Assembly: GCA_011503125.2 (NCBI GenBank)
Contig: WWBZ02000022.1
Coordinates: forward strand, 2,170,001-2,234,000
DNA: 64,000 bases
Source of the DNA: Botryosphaeria dothidea
Lineage: Eukaryota; Ascomycota; Dothideomycetes; Botryosphaeriales; Botryosphaeriaceae
Direction of reading: 5' to 3'
How positions within the stretch are numbered: position 1 is the first letter of the stretch; the number at the start of each line of letters is the position of its first letter. Made by a program: the position numbers and the translations under genes. Positions 35,629 to 48,147 of this stretch are shown here, one piece after another. The notes beneath the pieces were generated by a model that did not search any database, had not been told where the DNA came from, and worked only from the letters and a program-made list of their open reading frames with translations.

Positions 35629-35927
35629 TCGTCGTAGCCCGACGTGCACTTTTTATTGTCGTCTGGCGCAATGGCATCGCTCGCAGCAGTAGAAGGCTGC
35701 TTCTTGTAACAATATTGGAGCTGGCTCGATACCCGAATGAAAATCTATTACGGCAATTCAGAAATCACATGCATACAAAATTTGGTTTTCTATTTCAGTA
35801 TCTGTATGCTTGACTGCTATGTAGCCTTAAAATGCATGTCATCTCCTCTTTTCATTTAAGGCGTTCAATACGCGGAGGATATTCATATCTTCGTCATATC
35901 TCAAGGAATCATACCAATTCGGAGTAT

Positions 35928-37367
35928 TTAGCTCGCTTCCTGGATCAGGTCCTTCAGTACGCCTTCTTCGGCGAGCAGCCTCAGCCATGTCTGGATGGCA
36001 GGGCCGTAATCGTGCCTTCTGCTCTCCGCCTTCTCTTTGTCCCCAGCTGCTGCATTCTCTTCATCTCTGATAGCCGCCCTGAGGCCTGCCTGTTCGGTTA
36101 TTGTCTTTTGCCGCAGATCAATCAGGGTCATGATATCGTCATCTACGCTGATGCGCTTTTCAGTTGCTTCAGGAATCTTTGCTTGGAGAATGTCTGCAAT
36201 CGTAATCGAATGTTCCGAAGAGGGTCCGCTGAGAACGGAATCACCGGCTCCGTCTTCAGTGACTGCAAAAGACTTCCATTCAGGATTGATCTTGGAGAGT
36301 CGATCTTCGCAAGTGCGAATCAACTTGATGTTCTGGGCCAGGTATTGACGATGCTCGATGAGTGGATCCCTCACGAGAGCCAAAAGGCCAAACTCGATCT
36401 GGCCTTCCTCATACTGAGCCATGCGGGCTTGAAGGTTCGGAGCGACGACCTCTAGCCAGTCGCCTTCTCCGAACTTCTCCAGCTTTTGAGGCTGCCGATC
36501 AAGTCCGTCGAGCTTCCAAACTTCTCCTGCGATCGGCACAAAAGCAATGAAGTGGAAGGCTGCGTCCGCGTTCTTGTTCTTGCTGGAAGATTTGGATGTC
36601 TTGGATCTGCTCGTTGCGTCATTTTGCATTTGAAGGTCGATGTTCATCATGTCGATTTTCCTGAAAGACGGTCAATTCTTCTGTAGAAAATATAGGACAA
36701 CGATGGATTCCGCACCGAGCAAAAGAATTGTGAATGTTCTTTACAAATTCGTAATGAACAATCTGCTCTCCACGGGTGGCTGGCGTGAAACCCTCTGTGA
36801 ACTCCTTGAAGCCATGAAGGTTCTCTCCGAGATCAACATTTGGGATGTTCATGATGATGTTGAGCAACGCAACTGTGGCACAAGCGTTTCCGGTGGTCTG
36901 ATTTGCGAACCAGACGTGATCCGGGCAAGTGCTCTCCTGCTGAATGAAATCGTCTTCGACATAACGGAAGAGGAAGATAAGACCGTACACGGGCTTCCTA
37001 TTGGCATAGAATAAGCCTGGATCTCAATGTAATCACGTGCTGATGTGTGCTACTCACGGGAGCATGGCCAGCAATGCTTCGTCCAGACCCAGAACCTCTT
37101 GGACCCTCACGCCTTGTACGCCAAATTCCTGAATCATCACGTTGAAGAATGCCTAATCATTTAGCTTAGATGAGATTGCAGGCGGATCATGGTGAAGCAT
37201 ACGGGATCATTCTCAATCTCACAGAAACCTTGCCAGTTGCGCTTGTCTTCGATGGTGGCCGCGACAGAGGCATCATTGGGAAAGACGCGGTCTTGCTCTT
37301 CCGGAAGCCCGTTGGAGGTACTGCCATTGGCCTTGACCTTCCTCCTCTTGGAAGCGCGAGTTGCCAT
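35928..37367 (-). CDS. uch2: Ubiquitin carboxyl-terminal hydrolase, UCH37/UCHL5 type
   Basis: Cysteine protease that trims ubiquitin chains, in many eukaryotes bound to the proteasome. Four exons (37367-37203, 37152-37058, 36997-36716, 36660-35928) give 424 residues. The catalytic residues are visible: Gln120 and Cys126 in WFANQTTGNACA, His217 in AFHFIAFVP and Asp232 in WKLDGL. KPVYGLIFLFRY and HNSFAR are typical of the UCH37 group, and the 190-residue extension after the catalytic domain supports it over short UCHL1/YUH1 enzymes. It starts with a basic segment (ATRASKRRKVK) that could be a nuclear signal. An in-frame upstream ATG at 37412 is possible but less likely. Head-to-head with POM152. 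Confidence 0.94.
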
Positions 37368-37762
37368 AGTCGCGAGCGGGACGCGGGCGAGGCACCGGCG
37401 ATTCAGGTGCAATGTTGGTGAGGTTCAGATGCGGTGGAAGATGGATGATGGTAGGCAACAGAAGGCAGCATCCTGACTAGATTCTAGCGGTTTGAGCTTG
37501 GCGCAGCATGCAAAGCGGGCGGCGGGTGCGTGCGCATAGTGAAGACGGAGGGAGCTTGGAGCGGTTCAGCCCTACGGCGCGTCCAAAGGCGAGCTCGGGG
37601 CAAGACGCGAACAGTTTTGCCGGACAGCGCAGACGCATCAACACCAAACAACGCACCGCGCCTTGTCCGCCAACAATCCACCCGCCTGCACGCTTCCTGT
37701 CCGCCCTCCGCGCGCCCGTGGATGCTCGCCCATGCGGATTGGAACCCCCGCCACGGCATGAG
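37368..37762. promoter_or_regulatory. Bidirectional promoter UCH / POM152
   Basis: A 395 bp GC-rich spacer between divergent starts. The POM152 frame is open upstream of its ATG to about 37508, but that stretch looks non-coding. Confidence 0.5.
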
Positions 37763-40700
37763 ATGAACGGCACTCCTCGTCTGCGCTCCGGCGCATTTCC
37801 CCAGACGCCAGACACAGCTCGCAGAGCTCCATATGACGATGGCTCTCCCGGCGGCAAACCTATGCGCGTGCGCGCGCCGCTCACCGACATCAATATCATG
37901 AACAAGAATCCCGCCGACGACGGCACCCAACCTCTCATCTCCACCGACGTCATCCCCGCTCCGACCCAGCGTCTCTACGCCTTCTTTTTCTACGGCGCCC
38001 TGGCCGCCTGGCGAGCGTACGACTTCATAAATCTGCACACCGAGGAAGCAGACTCATTATGGCTGTTTATGAAGTGGGTTATGATAGACGGACTCTTCCT
38101 ATTTGGTCTGCCTGTGCTCAGGATACCATGGCTGGAGTGGTCGCCGCCCACCATGGTTTTCCTGTTTCTTGTACACGCTTTATTGGACGGCATGCTCATG
38201 TTCCGGATTGGGGTAAGCCATGATGGAATGAAATTTGAAAGAAATGTGCTAAAAGGAGGCAGATACCAATTACCGCCTGGCTGGGTGGTCTCTTTAAACT
38301 CGTCTACGACCGCGAACCAGCTATCGAGGAGCACTACGTCGATCCATGGACTGTCCTGCATAACGAGTCGCTCATCTTAGGTAAACAGGTCATCCACATT
38401 CTTCCAGAAGGGTAAGTGTTCCCCTGCAACCTGTCTGCTTTCTTTAGCTAATTATTTTCTGTAGCTCTGCGGTCCTCAATCCAGATAAGGATTCCTTCTG
38501 CTTGGGCGGTTTCACCAAGGAAATCAAGGTCCCGATCCAGATCAACCAGACTACTCCGATGTTAATTGAAATTGCGCGTTTCGACCTCGACAACGGCCAG
38601 AACGAGACAATTTCTCTGTCACAAAAGCAGGTCAAGAACCTGGTGAAGGAGGCGAAGAAGGCCAAGAAGACACATTTGCCAGAGGAGCCTCTGCTCTTGC
38701 TTCCGACATTCAAGAAGACGGGTTATTACAGACTCAACAGGGTTGTCGATGAGTCGAAGCTCGAGGTTCAAACGCGTGTCTCGGAAGCCATGGTTGTTTC
38801 TTGCCCCGAGGCGCGCATCAAGCCCAGCAGCAAGACACGCTGTAAGGGTGAATCTGCAGATATCGGGATTGTGGTGACCGGCACACCTCCGCTCCAGCTC
38901 AAGTACCGCAGGATGGTGGAAGGAAGAGAGCGGGAGTCCAAGAGCGAATTCCTTCAACCGGACGATTATATCTCCCCTCTGTCCCGCTCCTCTGTATCCG
39001 ATGCCTTGATCCGCACCGGCCAAGTGGATGTTTCTTGGGCTCGTGCGCATTCCATTGAAGTTTCTCTCAGCGACGCACTTTCTCAGTCCGGCCTATGGGC
39101 GTATTCAGTGGATGAGGTGTCGGATGCTCTAGGCAATGTCATCCAATATTCCACTCATATCGACGAAGGCGAAACGCCCAAATTGGACGAGAAGCTACAA
39201 CGCGCCTTTTTCGTCTACGAGCGACCAACCATTAATCTGCATGGCTGCGATAGTCAGCATCCTCTCCGAGTCGCTAAGGGTCAAAAAGCTCCTCTCCCGA
39301 TCCGCTTCTCCTCTACTGCGGCGAACAGAAAGGCCTTGTCAGACTCGCAGCACACCGTCGAGTACATGTTCACACCTGAAGAAGAGCTATCATCAGATGG
39401 AGAACACACCGCAGCCAACCGAACCAAGATCGAGGTGCTCAAGAGTGCTGGGCAGAAGATCACGATTCAGAAGAGTGGTCTGTACACACTGAAGTCTGTG
39501 TCGACAGACACCTGTGCCGGAGAGGTTGAGGAACCTGCTTCATGTCTGCTCCTCAATCCTCCGGAGCCCGACTTGGACATTGCCAGCGCTCCGATATTCG
39601 ATAAGTGTGCGAACAGACCTCTTGGATTACGCGTAAACTTGGACCTCATTGGAACGCCGCCTTTCAAGGTCGCATATTCCATGAGGAAGAAGGGCGAAAA
39701 GGGCGAGCAGGTGCAATATGTCGATGTCACCGGTCTCCGAGGTCAGGTGGATATCATGCCCCCAGAGGCCGGACATTACACGTACTCCTTCACCAGCGTG
39801 AGCGATCAGGTGTACAAAGGCCTTTCCCTTACCCGCAAGAATCTTGTTCTCGAGCAAGATGTCAAGCCGTCAGCTTCCGCGCACTTCGTATACGCTCCTG
39901 CGAAAACCGAAGCCTGCATCGATGAGCCTGTCACATTTGGTGTCAAGATGCAAGGTGAAGGGCCATGGACACTTGAATACGAACTCGTTCATGCACGCAA
40001 GAGGGTCAAGAAGGAAATCACTGGTATCGAGACCGAAACTTTCACAATTACTACTGATCCTCTCGATCAAGGCGGAGAATATACTTTGGCTCTAGCAAGC
40101 GTAACAGACGCTGTCGGCTGTAAGGAATTCTTGAAGGAAGAAGCTAAGATCAGCGTCCGCCACGAACGCCCCAAGGGTTACTTTGGCCAAATTGAAGGCA
40201 GGCGTAGCCTACGTACCTTGGAGGGCAAGAAGGTGGCGCTGCCCCTTCGTCTTACCGGAAAGGGGCCTTGGGATGTCAAGTACAAGAACGCTGAAGATCC
40301 CGACGACTATGTTCACACGAGAAAGCTTAGCAACGCGAACGACTTCCTGGATGCCAACGGAAAAGGATTGTATGAGCTGCTGGATGTTCGTGATGCCATT
40401 TGTCCTGGTTCAGTTGATCCCGCTGCCAAGATTTTCGAGGTCAGCTTGATTCCTAGGCCGACTCTCAGGATTCCGGAGACAACAACAATCACCTACTCTG
40501 GAGACAAGTACATCAGACAGGAGATCTGTGAAGGCGATCAAGACAGCCTGGACGTTGCTCTTACTGGCAGTCCACCGTACACAATCAAGTACGAGCACCA
40601 TGCTCCTGGATCTGGATACCAAGTCAAGGCAGTCAATGCGGCCCTCAACATTGCTTCGGTCGCGATGGATACATCCAAGGCCGGAGTTCATCAATACAAG

Positions 40701-41714
40701 TTTACGGAGTTGGCAGACAACAACTACGATCACAACGCGAGAACATTCCAGCAACTCAAGGTCGAGCAGCTTGTAAATCCTCGTCCATCGGCCAAGTTCA
40801 AGAACCCCGGCAAGACATACAGCTACTGCACCAGCGAGGAAGATGGCGAGGAGGTCATTCCCATTGAGTTCACCGGTCTCCCGCCGTTCCACTTGGAAGT
40901 CAACCTCAAACATGCAGGCTCCAGCAAAGCAGAAACCTTGTCTTTCCCGAACATTCCCTCGACAAGCCACAACATCAAGATCCCACACCGCCATCTCCAT
41001 CTCGGCATGTCCAGTCTCACCATCCGCAAGGTCCGCGACGCCCGCGGTTGCCGCGACAAGCCCGCCCTGTCCTCTGCCAGCCGCGATGCGCCACGCGTCC
41101 AGATCGCCGTCCACAACGCGCCATCGATCGCGCCGCTCGACACCCGCACCGACTTCTGCGTCGGCGACCGCCTCTCGTACGCGCTCGCGGGCGCGGTTCC
41201 CTTTTCCGTTTTCTACACGTTCAACGGCGCCAGCCTCAAGGCTATCTCGCAGGGCACGACCTTCCGCCGTCTGGCCGAGAAGCCGGGCGCCTTCGCCATC
41301 ACGGGCGTCGCTGACAGCGCGTCGCATTGCCGCGCCAACTCACATCTCGCCGCCACCATCCACGAGATGCCGTCGGTGCGCGTGTCGCGCGGCAAGGAGA
41401 CGCGCGTCGACATCCACGAGGGCGGCGAGGCCGAGATCCTGTTCGAGTTCGGCGGCACCCCGCCGTTCGAGTTCACGTACACCCGCTCGACAAACGCGAG
41501 ACCGGGTCAGCGCAGCAGGGTTTTGGAAACGAGGACCTTGACCAGTGGCGAGTATAGCATGAGGATTAAGGCGAGTGAGGAGGGTACGTATGAAGTTATC
41601 AGTATTAGGGATGCGTGGTGTAGTTTCAGTAAGAACCCGGATGGGAGTTCGTCGTGGGGCAAGGAGGAGAGGAAGGCGATTAAAGGAGGTGCACAGGGGA
41701 GATTGGCGTATTGA
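37763..41714 (+). CDS. POM152: Nucleoporin POM152 (pore membrane ring protein)
   Basis: Integral membrane nucleoporin of the lumenal ring of the nuclear pore complex. Three exons (37763-38212, 38263-38411, 38465-41714) give 1282 residues, close to the yeast length of 1337. The N-terminal about 65 residues face the cytosol and pore and are Pro/Arg-rich. Three hydrophobic segments follow (AFFFYGALAAW, MIDGLFLFGLPVL, TMVFLFLVHALLDGM). The rest is lumenal and consists of repeated Ig-like units, seen as recurring phrases such as GTPPL-KY, GTPPFKVAY, GEGPWTLEY, GSPPYTIKY and GTPPFEFTY, each followed by a YT-L-SVSD-type strand. The start at 37763 (MNGTPRLRSG) is the first ATG in the frame after the upstream gene's promoter. 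Confidence 0.95.
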
Positions 41715-42678
41715 GAAGGGGGAAAGACGAAAGAAGTGACAAGTTGGAACAAGGGGAAATGAGCTCTCATTGGGAGAGAAGTGTTAGCTCCAGATGAGTA
41801 AGGAGAGAGCGTCCAATCCGAGAAGGGACGGATGCAGCATTGATGGGCGTAACAAATTTTCTTTTCTTTTCTTGTAATGTCATGGAGGCTAGTCTGGTAA
41901 AAGCGGAATTTGTTTTCTCTCTTTCATCACGTTTGAGAAGCGGGTTCATGCGTTGAGAGGAAACTCTGCCTATATCAAGATTATCGGTGAAGCGCGAAAG
42001 ACTTATGAAGCGAATGCAGACATGAATGTAGCTATCGTGCAAAGGTGCTGCTCAGTGTCAAACGCTGGGATATCGCGTTGAAAATACTCATGCGTGCGTG
42101 CTAGCAAGCCATTCATTATGCTGCAATAGCGGGTGTACGAAATCATGAAGAGTTGAAATATTCGTCTAACTCGAAGTGTAGGAGTCACCGTCACTCACGT
42201 CCAGATGGATGCTTCCACTTCTCACGGCAAGGTCACACTCCAACAACTCTGATATCGATCTTGTATGGAAGCCGTTGCATCATGAAGTATTCTTTCTCTT
42301 TTTTTCTCTCCGATTTCGTTCAGTGTACATCTCTTCTTTCGACAACTGACTAAATAACTATCGGTTTCCTAGATGTCCAACTGACAAAGTCAGTCTTCGC
42401 TCTTGTGAGGATCCTACATGCCAGTAACTCTAGCCTGGGCCTAGTTACTAAGACGATGAAAGCCGAGCACCCCATAACCAATTGAGGTCATATTTCTTCC
42501 TGCCTCAAATAACATCCTTCCTTGAAAGATGATAATTAAAATGCAAAATTGAATATAAGAAGAGAAAAGGACAGGTATCCGACCAGGGTAAAGGGCGGCC
42601 GGGGATCAAGAAATCAAGAAAGAGTAAGGAAAGGGAGATAGGGAAATGGGACTTGACCAAAATGAGTTTCCCCAGCTT
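41715..42678. other. Intergenic region (convergent 3' ends)
   Basis: This is 964 bp. It contains one inverted-repeat element at 42146-42224; otherwise only 3' UTR-like AT-rich DNA. Confidence 0.5.
42146..42224. repeat. MITE-like inverted-repeat element, copy 3
   Basis: The left arm TGAAGAGTTGAAATATTCGTC and the right arm CCAGATGGATGCTTCCACTTC are inverted to each other with several mismatches. The left arm is closest to copy 2 (GAGTTGAA..ATTCGTCTA). Confidence 0.5.
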
Positions 42679-44603
42679 CTACGCCTTAGCTGCTGCTGCG
42701 GTCGACGTATTCTGCTTTCTCAAGTACTCCTCCACCTGGCTCCCCTCCATCTTCTCCACCCTCTCATCCTCCTTCTTTTCCTTGGTATCTCCCTCCTCGT
42801 TCTTCGTTCCGTTAATCAGCCCCGCTGTGGCGGCCGCCGAGGTCACAACCTCACCTGCTTTTTGTGCCGCTGCACCTACCGTCTCCTTTGCCTGCTCAAC
42901 GTACCCCTTCTGGCCCTCGTCTCCATTAGCTGTCGGCAGAGAGACGTCCTTTGGCGCCTGTCCGATGGTGTTGGGCTCCATGGTGACCGTCTTATCGCCG
43001 TTGCCGTGATCATTTATGGCATCATGCGGCGTCCCCTCCGCCAACTGATTGCGCGCGTGAGTGTCGGCCTGGGCCGCGAAGCGAGTCTCGGACGTACCGG
43101 TTCTTGTTTTCTCGCCATTACCATTAGTCTGTTGCTCTGCCGATTTCGCAGCCTCGGCGACCTTGTCAGACTCGGAGGAAGAATCATTCGGAGGAGTCTC
43201 GATGATAACAGCGTTGGGGTCGTCGGCTGGTTGGGTCCATGTGCCGGTGGTGGTAGCTAAGGGGTCTGCCTTCTCCACGACAGGGGTGGTACCGGCGATG
43301 GAACTGCCGTGCATGACCTTGAGGCTGGTAGTGGCCTGAAGGTTGGCGACGACCTGGCGGCGCGGCTTGCCGCCTTCGCTGCCCACGGCCACTGCCTGCA
43401 CTGTGCCGTCGAGCGTCTCCTCCCACTTGACAGGACCCATCGGAATAGTGTTAGCGCCCTTTTGCACGTTTGGTTGCTCGAACTTCAGGCGTTCGGCGAT
43501 GGCAGGCTCGAGTATGGGCATGTCGCCGAACTCGAAGTCCAGCTTGCCGCCGTACTTCTTGGGGATGTTCTCAATGTCGATGTACTGCTCGAGGGTCTCT
43601 TTCATGTTCTTGTCGGTGAGGATGAAGATCTTGGAGACGGTAATCGGGTCGAACCAACGCTTGATCCAGCTCCAAACGGTGGGGAAGAAGGAGGGCGCGC
43701 CGATGATCTACAGAAAAGCGGGAGTGTTAACTGGGGCGCTGACCAAATTTGCGGGAGATGGCTACTAGTTACGCACAAATATTCTATCCAACGTCTCTGG
43801 GTAATGAGCGGTAGCCAGCTGACTGGCATCCTGCATGTGACCCTTGAGATTCCAGAACTGCTTCAGACCAACTTTTGAAATATCGACAATGTTGTTGCTT
43901 TGGGAAATGGGCGTCTCCGGGTGGCCGCGCTCTGGAACGGCAGAGCAGAGGGGCATGACGAAACGAGTAAGGTTTTCGTAGAGTGCAAACAAGCGCAGCA
44001 TCTTGGTGGGGACCTTGTTGTCGGAGGATTTGGCGGCTTGCTCTTTATGGCTGGAGTCGTATGCGGCCATGTTCTTCGAGTTCAGGTGGGCGACTTCGAA
44101 CAGGTAGACGGGGATACCGCGCTTATCCCGGCGGCCGGTCCATTGGGGATACTATGACGCACATGGGCGGTCAGAGGGAAAAGTGCAGAGAAGCGCAAAC
44201 GGAGCATTTCTCACTAATCTGCGCGTCTCCTCGTATTCTTTGACATCGATGGTGTCGTAAAGCTCGTCCAGGCTGTTCTCCTTGCGCCAGTCTTCGGTGT
44301 CCTTGAACTGCTTGAGGGCGTCGGGCGGGGAAAACTTGCGAGCTCTCAAATAGCGACTGGGCGGGCGTCAGCGGCAGCGCCCAAGAACGAGCTCACAATT
44401 TCTCAGGCTCACAGCATGGTCTCGTCGTCGTGGCTGGCAATCTTCTTGCCATCGATGCCCGCAGGGCGGTAGTAGCCAGCATCGCGGCACAGGTCCTTGA
44501 ACTTCTCGAGGGCGTTTTGCTGGTTCTCGGTGAGATGTCCCAGGTGGGCGGCGGGGTACTGGTACGAGTCGATGCGCTGCAGTTCCGTGTCGTCCTTTGC
44601 CAT
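42679..44603 (-). CDS. Sec14-like CRAL-TRIO phospholipid transfer protein with long acidic tail
   Basis: Predicted phosphatidylinositol/phosphatidylcholine transfer protein. About five exons give about 577 residues. The CRAL-TRIO N-terminal helices show LRYLRARKFSPPDALKQFKDTEDWRK. The lipid-binding domain shows YPQWTGRRDKRGIPVYLFEVAHL, then NNIVDISKVGLKQFW, AHYPETLDRIFIIGAPSFFPTVWSWIKRWFDP and IPKKYGGKLDFEFGDMP, all typical of Sec14. The last 230 residues are disordered, rich in Thr, Glu, Ala and Asn, with a weak amphipathic Lys/Ala/Glu run (VEQAKETVGAAAQKAGEVV). The start is the first ATG of exon 1. A second, shorter Sec14-like gene lies at 58387-59515. The tail has no counterpart in yeast Sec14. 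Confidence 0.92.
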
Positions 44604-46536
44604 GTTTGCGGGTGTGATCTGCGCGACGCTGGAGGCCGCGAACAGTGGTAACAGCTGGGAGTTGTGTGACGAAGAGCCAGGAGCTCCGCAAAGACTCCTC
44701 CTACATAAGCACGGCGTTTAGGCGGGTGACGGAAGCAAAAAGTCCCGCTGAGCAGCCGCCGCGTGCCGCATGCCCGACGGGGCCGGAAGTTATGTCATCA
44801 TCGGCCTTGTCGGATCGGCCGAGTCTTTGTCCGGCAGGCAGAGGGCAGGAGGGCAGGCACGCAGGCACGCCGCCTGCAGCGACTCCCCTGAGATAGGTCG
44901 AAGCCAATTGCCAGTCTGCCAGCGCAGAGCCGCAAACCCGTTGCGCTGTCACAAGCTGCCAGCGGACGGCGAGCTGCCAGGGTGCTGGGATGCTGGGATG
45001 CGCGGATCCCGCAGGGCTGGCTGGGCTGGCAGGGCTGGGCTCGACGCTATTTCCTCAAGTCCCGACCGACTCCGACTCCGACGCGACCGGTGCAGCAGCG
45101 CGCTGCAGGGCAGCCACGGCACGGCGCGACCAGCTGAAGCTTCGCCGCCGCTGTAAGAAATACCACGCCGGCCGGCCAGAATGACGTCCCGCGCCTACCA
45201 TCGCGCCCGCCCCTGCGTCCGCTGCCTCCTCGCTCCCGTGTGCCCCCGTGTGCCCCCGTGTGCCCCCGTTCGCCGCGGCACCTTCCCCCAGCTGCAGCTG
45301 CCCGCCTTTTCAAGCAGCCCTCACCGCGTCCGCTGCGGAGACCGACCGCCGATCGTCATCCGCTCCACCGCGCAGAGGACCTCCTGCAATTCAGATCGGG
45401 GAGCCGCGCGTGAGTTCACCACCACTGGCCAACTAGGCCGCCCATCCTTTCCAGTTCCTCCATCAATCACATTCGCTCCTCGTGCATGCGAGCTCTGCGC
45501 TGTTCACTCACGGCAACAGATCCCGACCGAGTTTTATTATCCTTGCCAGCGCTGTCGGCTGCGCCCGTCTGCTGCATCGGAGACGCACGAGTTGGATGGC
45601 CTGCGACTCCGGGCGTTGCGAAAGCTGCCGTCCGTTGAGGCTCAAGGCCCCTCCCACGTCACCTGCAGCCATCTACGCGAGCTACCCATCAGGCCTCCTG
45701 AAACTGCGAGAACGCCGCATCAGGCGAACAAAGCGATGTACATTTCTTGGCCTTCACGAAGCCTGGCGCAGTGTGATGGCGACAATCGACACCGTCGTTG
45801 GGCAGGCCCGCCCTGTCAGCTGCTGTCAGACTCTGTCAGCTCGAATTGAGCTGCAAGTCATGTTCAATTCAGCCTGTTGCGCGTTCAACTACGAACTGTG
45901 TGTGTTTTCAATCTACTTGATGCCATTTTTCTCGTGTTCATTCTTGTCCCGCCACTCCCGTTGCTTGATTTTTTCTCGTCCGCCTTGATCTCCCTTTTCC
46001 GCACATCAACGGGGCTCTTGGCATTCGTGATTTGTTTCGAATCTATAGGAATGCTCCGCCCCTCGCATCCTGGGAATAGGCGCTCGGCACTACCTCCACG
46101 AATCGAAGTTGTGCATTTGCCGAGCTTCCTATACCCGTAGGGCGAGCGTATCACTCATGCCACCGAGCATCCAGGCATAGCGCTGTTTCGTTTGCATCCC
46201 ATCCCTGCGAGAACAGGAGATATCCGCGACGAGCAGATACCACAGGCAATGTTTCCGACTCAGGAACTGCTCCAGGCCCGCTGTTCTAGCGAGCGAAGCC
46301 CTCATCGAATCTTCCCCAGCCTGGTGGCGCTACTGCCAGAGGAGTCTTCTTATAAGCCATCTCTCTGCCAGCCAAGATGAACTTTCTGCTCTTCAGGATA
46401 CTCCTCTTTCTCTCACTTTCCCAACCGTTTTCAGTCTTTCCACGGCCAAAGCCACTCTTTCGTTATCAACTGTAGTCTGGAACTGCAACAGTAAACCACC
46501 TTCTTTTTCCAACAACACCCCATCAAAACCGCAAAA
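44604..46536. other. Long shared upstream region (Sec14-like / pectin lyase)
   Basis: 1.9 kb between divergent genes, GC-rich in its first part, with short tandem repeats at 45236-45269 (GTGTGCCCCC units) and around 45005-45040 (GGCTGG units). Frames at 45181-45849 and 45482-45988 look like chance ORFs. The part next to 46537 is CT-rich leader. Confidence 0.45.
45236..45269. repeat. Short tandem repeat, about three 10-bp units
   Basis: GTGTGCCCCC is repeated about three times in a row in GC-rich intergenic DNA. It is a small minisatellite and lies in no accepted gene. Confidence 0.6.
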
Positions 46537-48147
46537 ATGGTGAACATGGCTGCTGTCTGCCGCGCTGCGGCTTTCTTCCTGCCCGCCCTCGTTGCTGCCC
46601 AGAGCGGCGTCGTTGGCACCCCTACTGGTTTCGCCGCCGGTGTCACTGGTGGTGGTAGCGCTGCTGCCGCCGCGCCCGCCGACGTTGACGAGCTCATCTC
46701 CTGGCTCGGCGATGACACGGCCCGCGTCATCCTCATCGACAAGGAGTTCAACTTCCTCGGCACCGAGGGTACCAAGAGCGAGCAGGGCTGCCGTCCTGAC
46801 AGCAACACTTGCCCTGACAACGGTGGCCAGGACGCCATCAACCAGGCCAACTGGTGCGACAACGGCAGCGCTGGCGACGGCTCCTCGGCCGTCACCGTCA
46901 AGTACGACCAGGCTGCTCTGAAGGGTATTCCTGTCAAGAGCAACAAGTCCATCGTTGGTGTTGGCGACAAGGGTGTCCTCAAGGGCAAGGGTCTCTCCCT
47001 GACTGGTGGCGTTGAGAACGTTATCATTCAGAACATCCACATCACCGAGCTCAACCCTCAGTACATCTGGGGTGGTGATGCTATCACGCTCGCTGGCTCG
47101 GACAAGGTCTGGAGTAAGTACATCCCAGTCTTTTGTTCGTTTTGGTTGGCCTTGAAACCCGAATCGGGAAACGCGCTACGCCCAATCCGGTAATTCTATA
47201 TGAACATCGAGGCACACCACCAGAGACACGAGCGTTTCATCGCACTGGTCGTTTCTTGCGACTGTCAATGCTGCTCATCCTCGTCTGATGTCCCGTATGC
47301 TGTTTAGCCTGAGGGCCTAGCGCGTTTCTCAACACTCTACCCCAACCCCTAGTTCTTCCAGCACTCGCAAAATCCCGATAAGGTTCTACAAAGTTTAAGG
47401 CCCCAAATTCTAATATATGCTTAAACAGTTGACCACAACAAGATCTCTCTTGTCGGTCGTCAAATGATCGTCACTGGCTACGACAAGGCGGGTAAGGTTA
47501 CTATCTCCAACAACGAGTTCGACGGTACCACCGACTGGTCCGCCTCCTGCAACGGCGAGCACTACTGGACCGTCCTGGTCTACGGCGCCGACGACCAGAT
47601 CACCTTCGCCAACAACTACATGCACGACACCTCGGGCCGCTCGCCCAAGATCGGCGGTGCTGACGGCGCTGGCATCACCTTCCACGCGGTCAACAACGTC
47701 TTCCAGACCAACAAGGGCCACAACTTCGATATTGGTTCGGGCGCTGAGGTCCTCCTCGAGGGTAACACCTTCAATGACTGCAACCAGCCCATCACCTCCA
47801 AGTCGGCTGACGCGGGCGGTGCCATCTTCAACACCCCCTCGGGCTCCGAGAGCTCTTGCTCGAGCTCGCTCAAGCGCAACTGCGTTGCCAACGCCCTTAC
47901 CAGCTCCGGCGACTTCGGCACCTACAAGGACACCAGCGTTCTTGAGGGCTTCAACGGTGCTACCTCCATCTGGGAGGCTGTCAGCGCTGAGGAGGCTGCT
48001 TCTTCCGTTGTTTCCAACGCCGGTATCGGCAAGATCCAGGGCGGTGCCGCCAGCAACTCGACCGCCAAGTTCAGTAAGTCTTCGCTCTGAACGCATAGAC
48101 AATAGAACTTAACGCTAATGCCTTCCTTCTCTGCAGGGCGCTTCTAA
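46537..48147 (+). CDS. Secreted pectin lyase (polysaccharide lyase family 1)
   Basis: Cleaves methyl-esterified pectin by beta-elimination outside the cell. Three exons (46537-47113, 47429-48073, 48137-48147) give 410 residues. A signal peptide is clear (AAFFLPALVAA, cleavage probably before QSG). The PL1 beta-helix shows VENVIIQNIHITELNP, YIWGGDAITLAGSDKVWIDHNKI, and SNNEFDGTTDWSASCNGEHYW, and the catalytic Arg region is TSGRSPK. The Trp-rich, Ca-independent pattern (HYW, DWSASC) fits pectin lyase better than pectate lyase. The final exon codes only for the last residues; without that splice the protein would end a few residues later (at 48090). The first intron is long (315 nt). An alternative Met lies three residues downstream. 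Confidence 0.93.

Noticed and set aside
45181..45988. Two overlapping plus-strand frames of 222 and 168 codons
   Set aside because: Both arise in GC-rich DNA that includes a tandem repeat. They are rich in Arg/Pro/Cys with no motif, as expected by chance.
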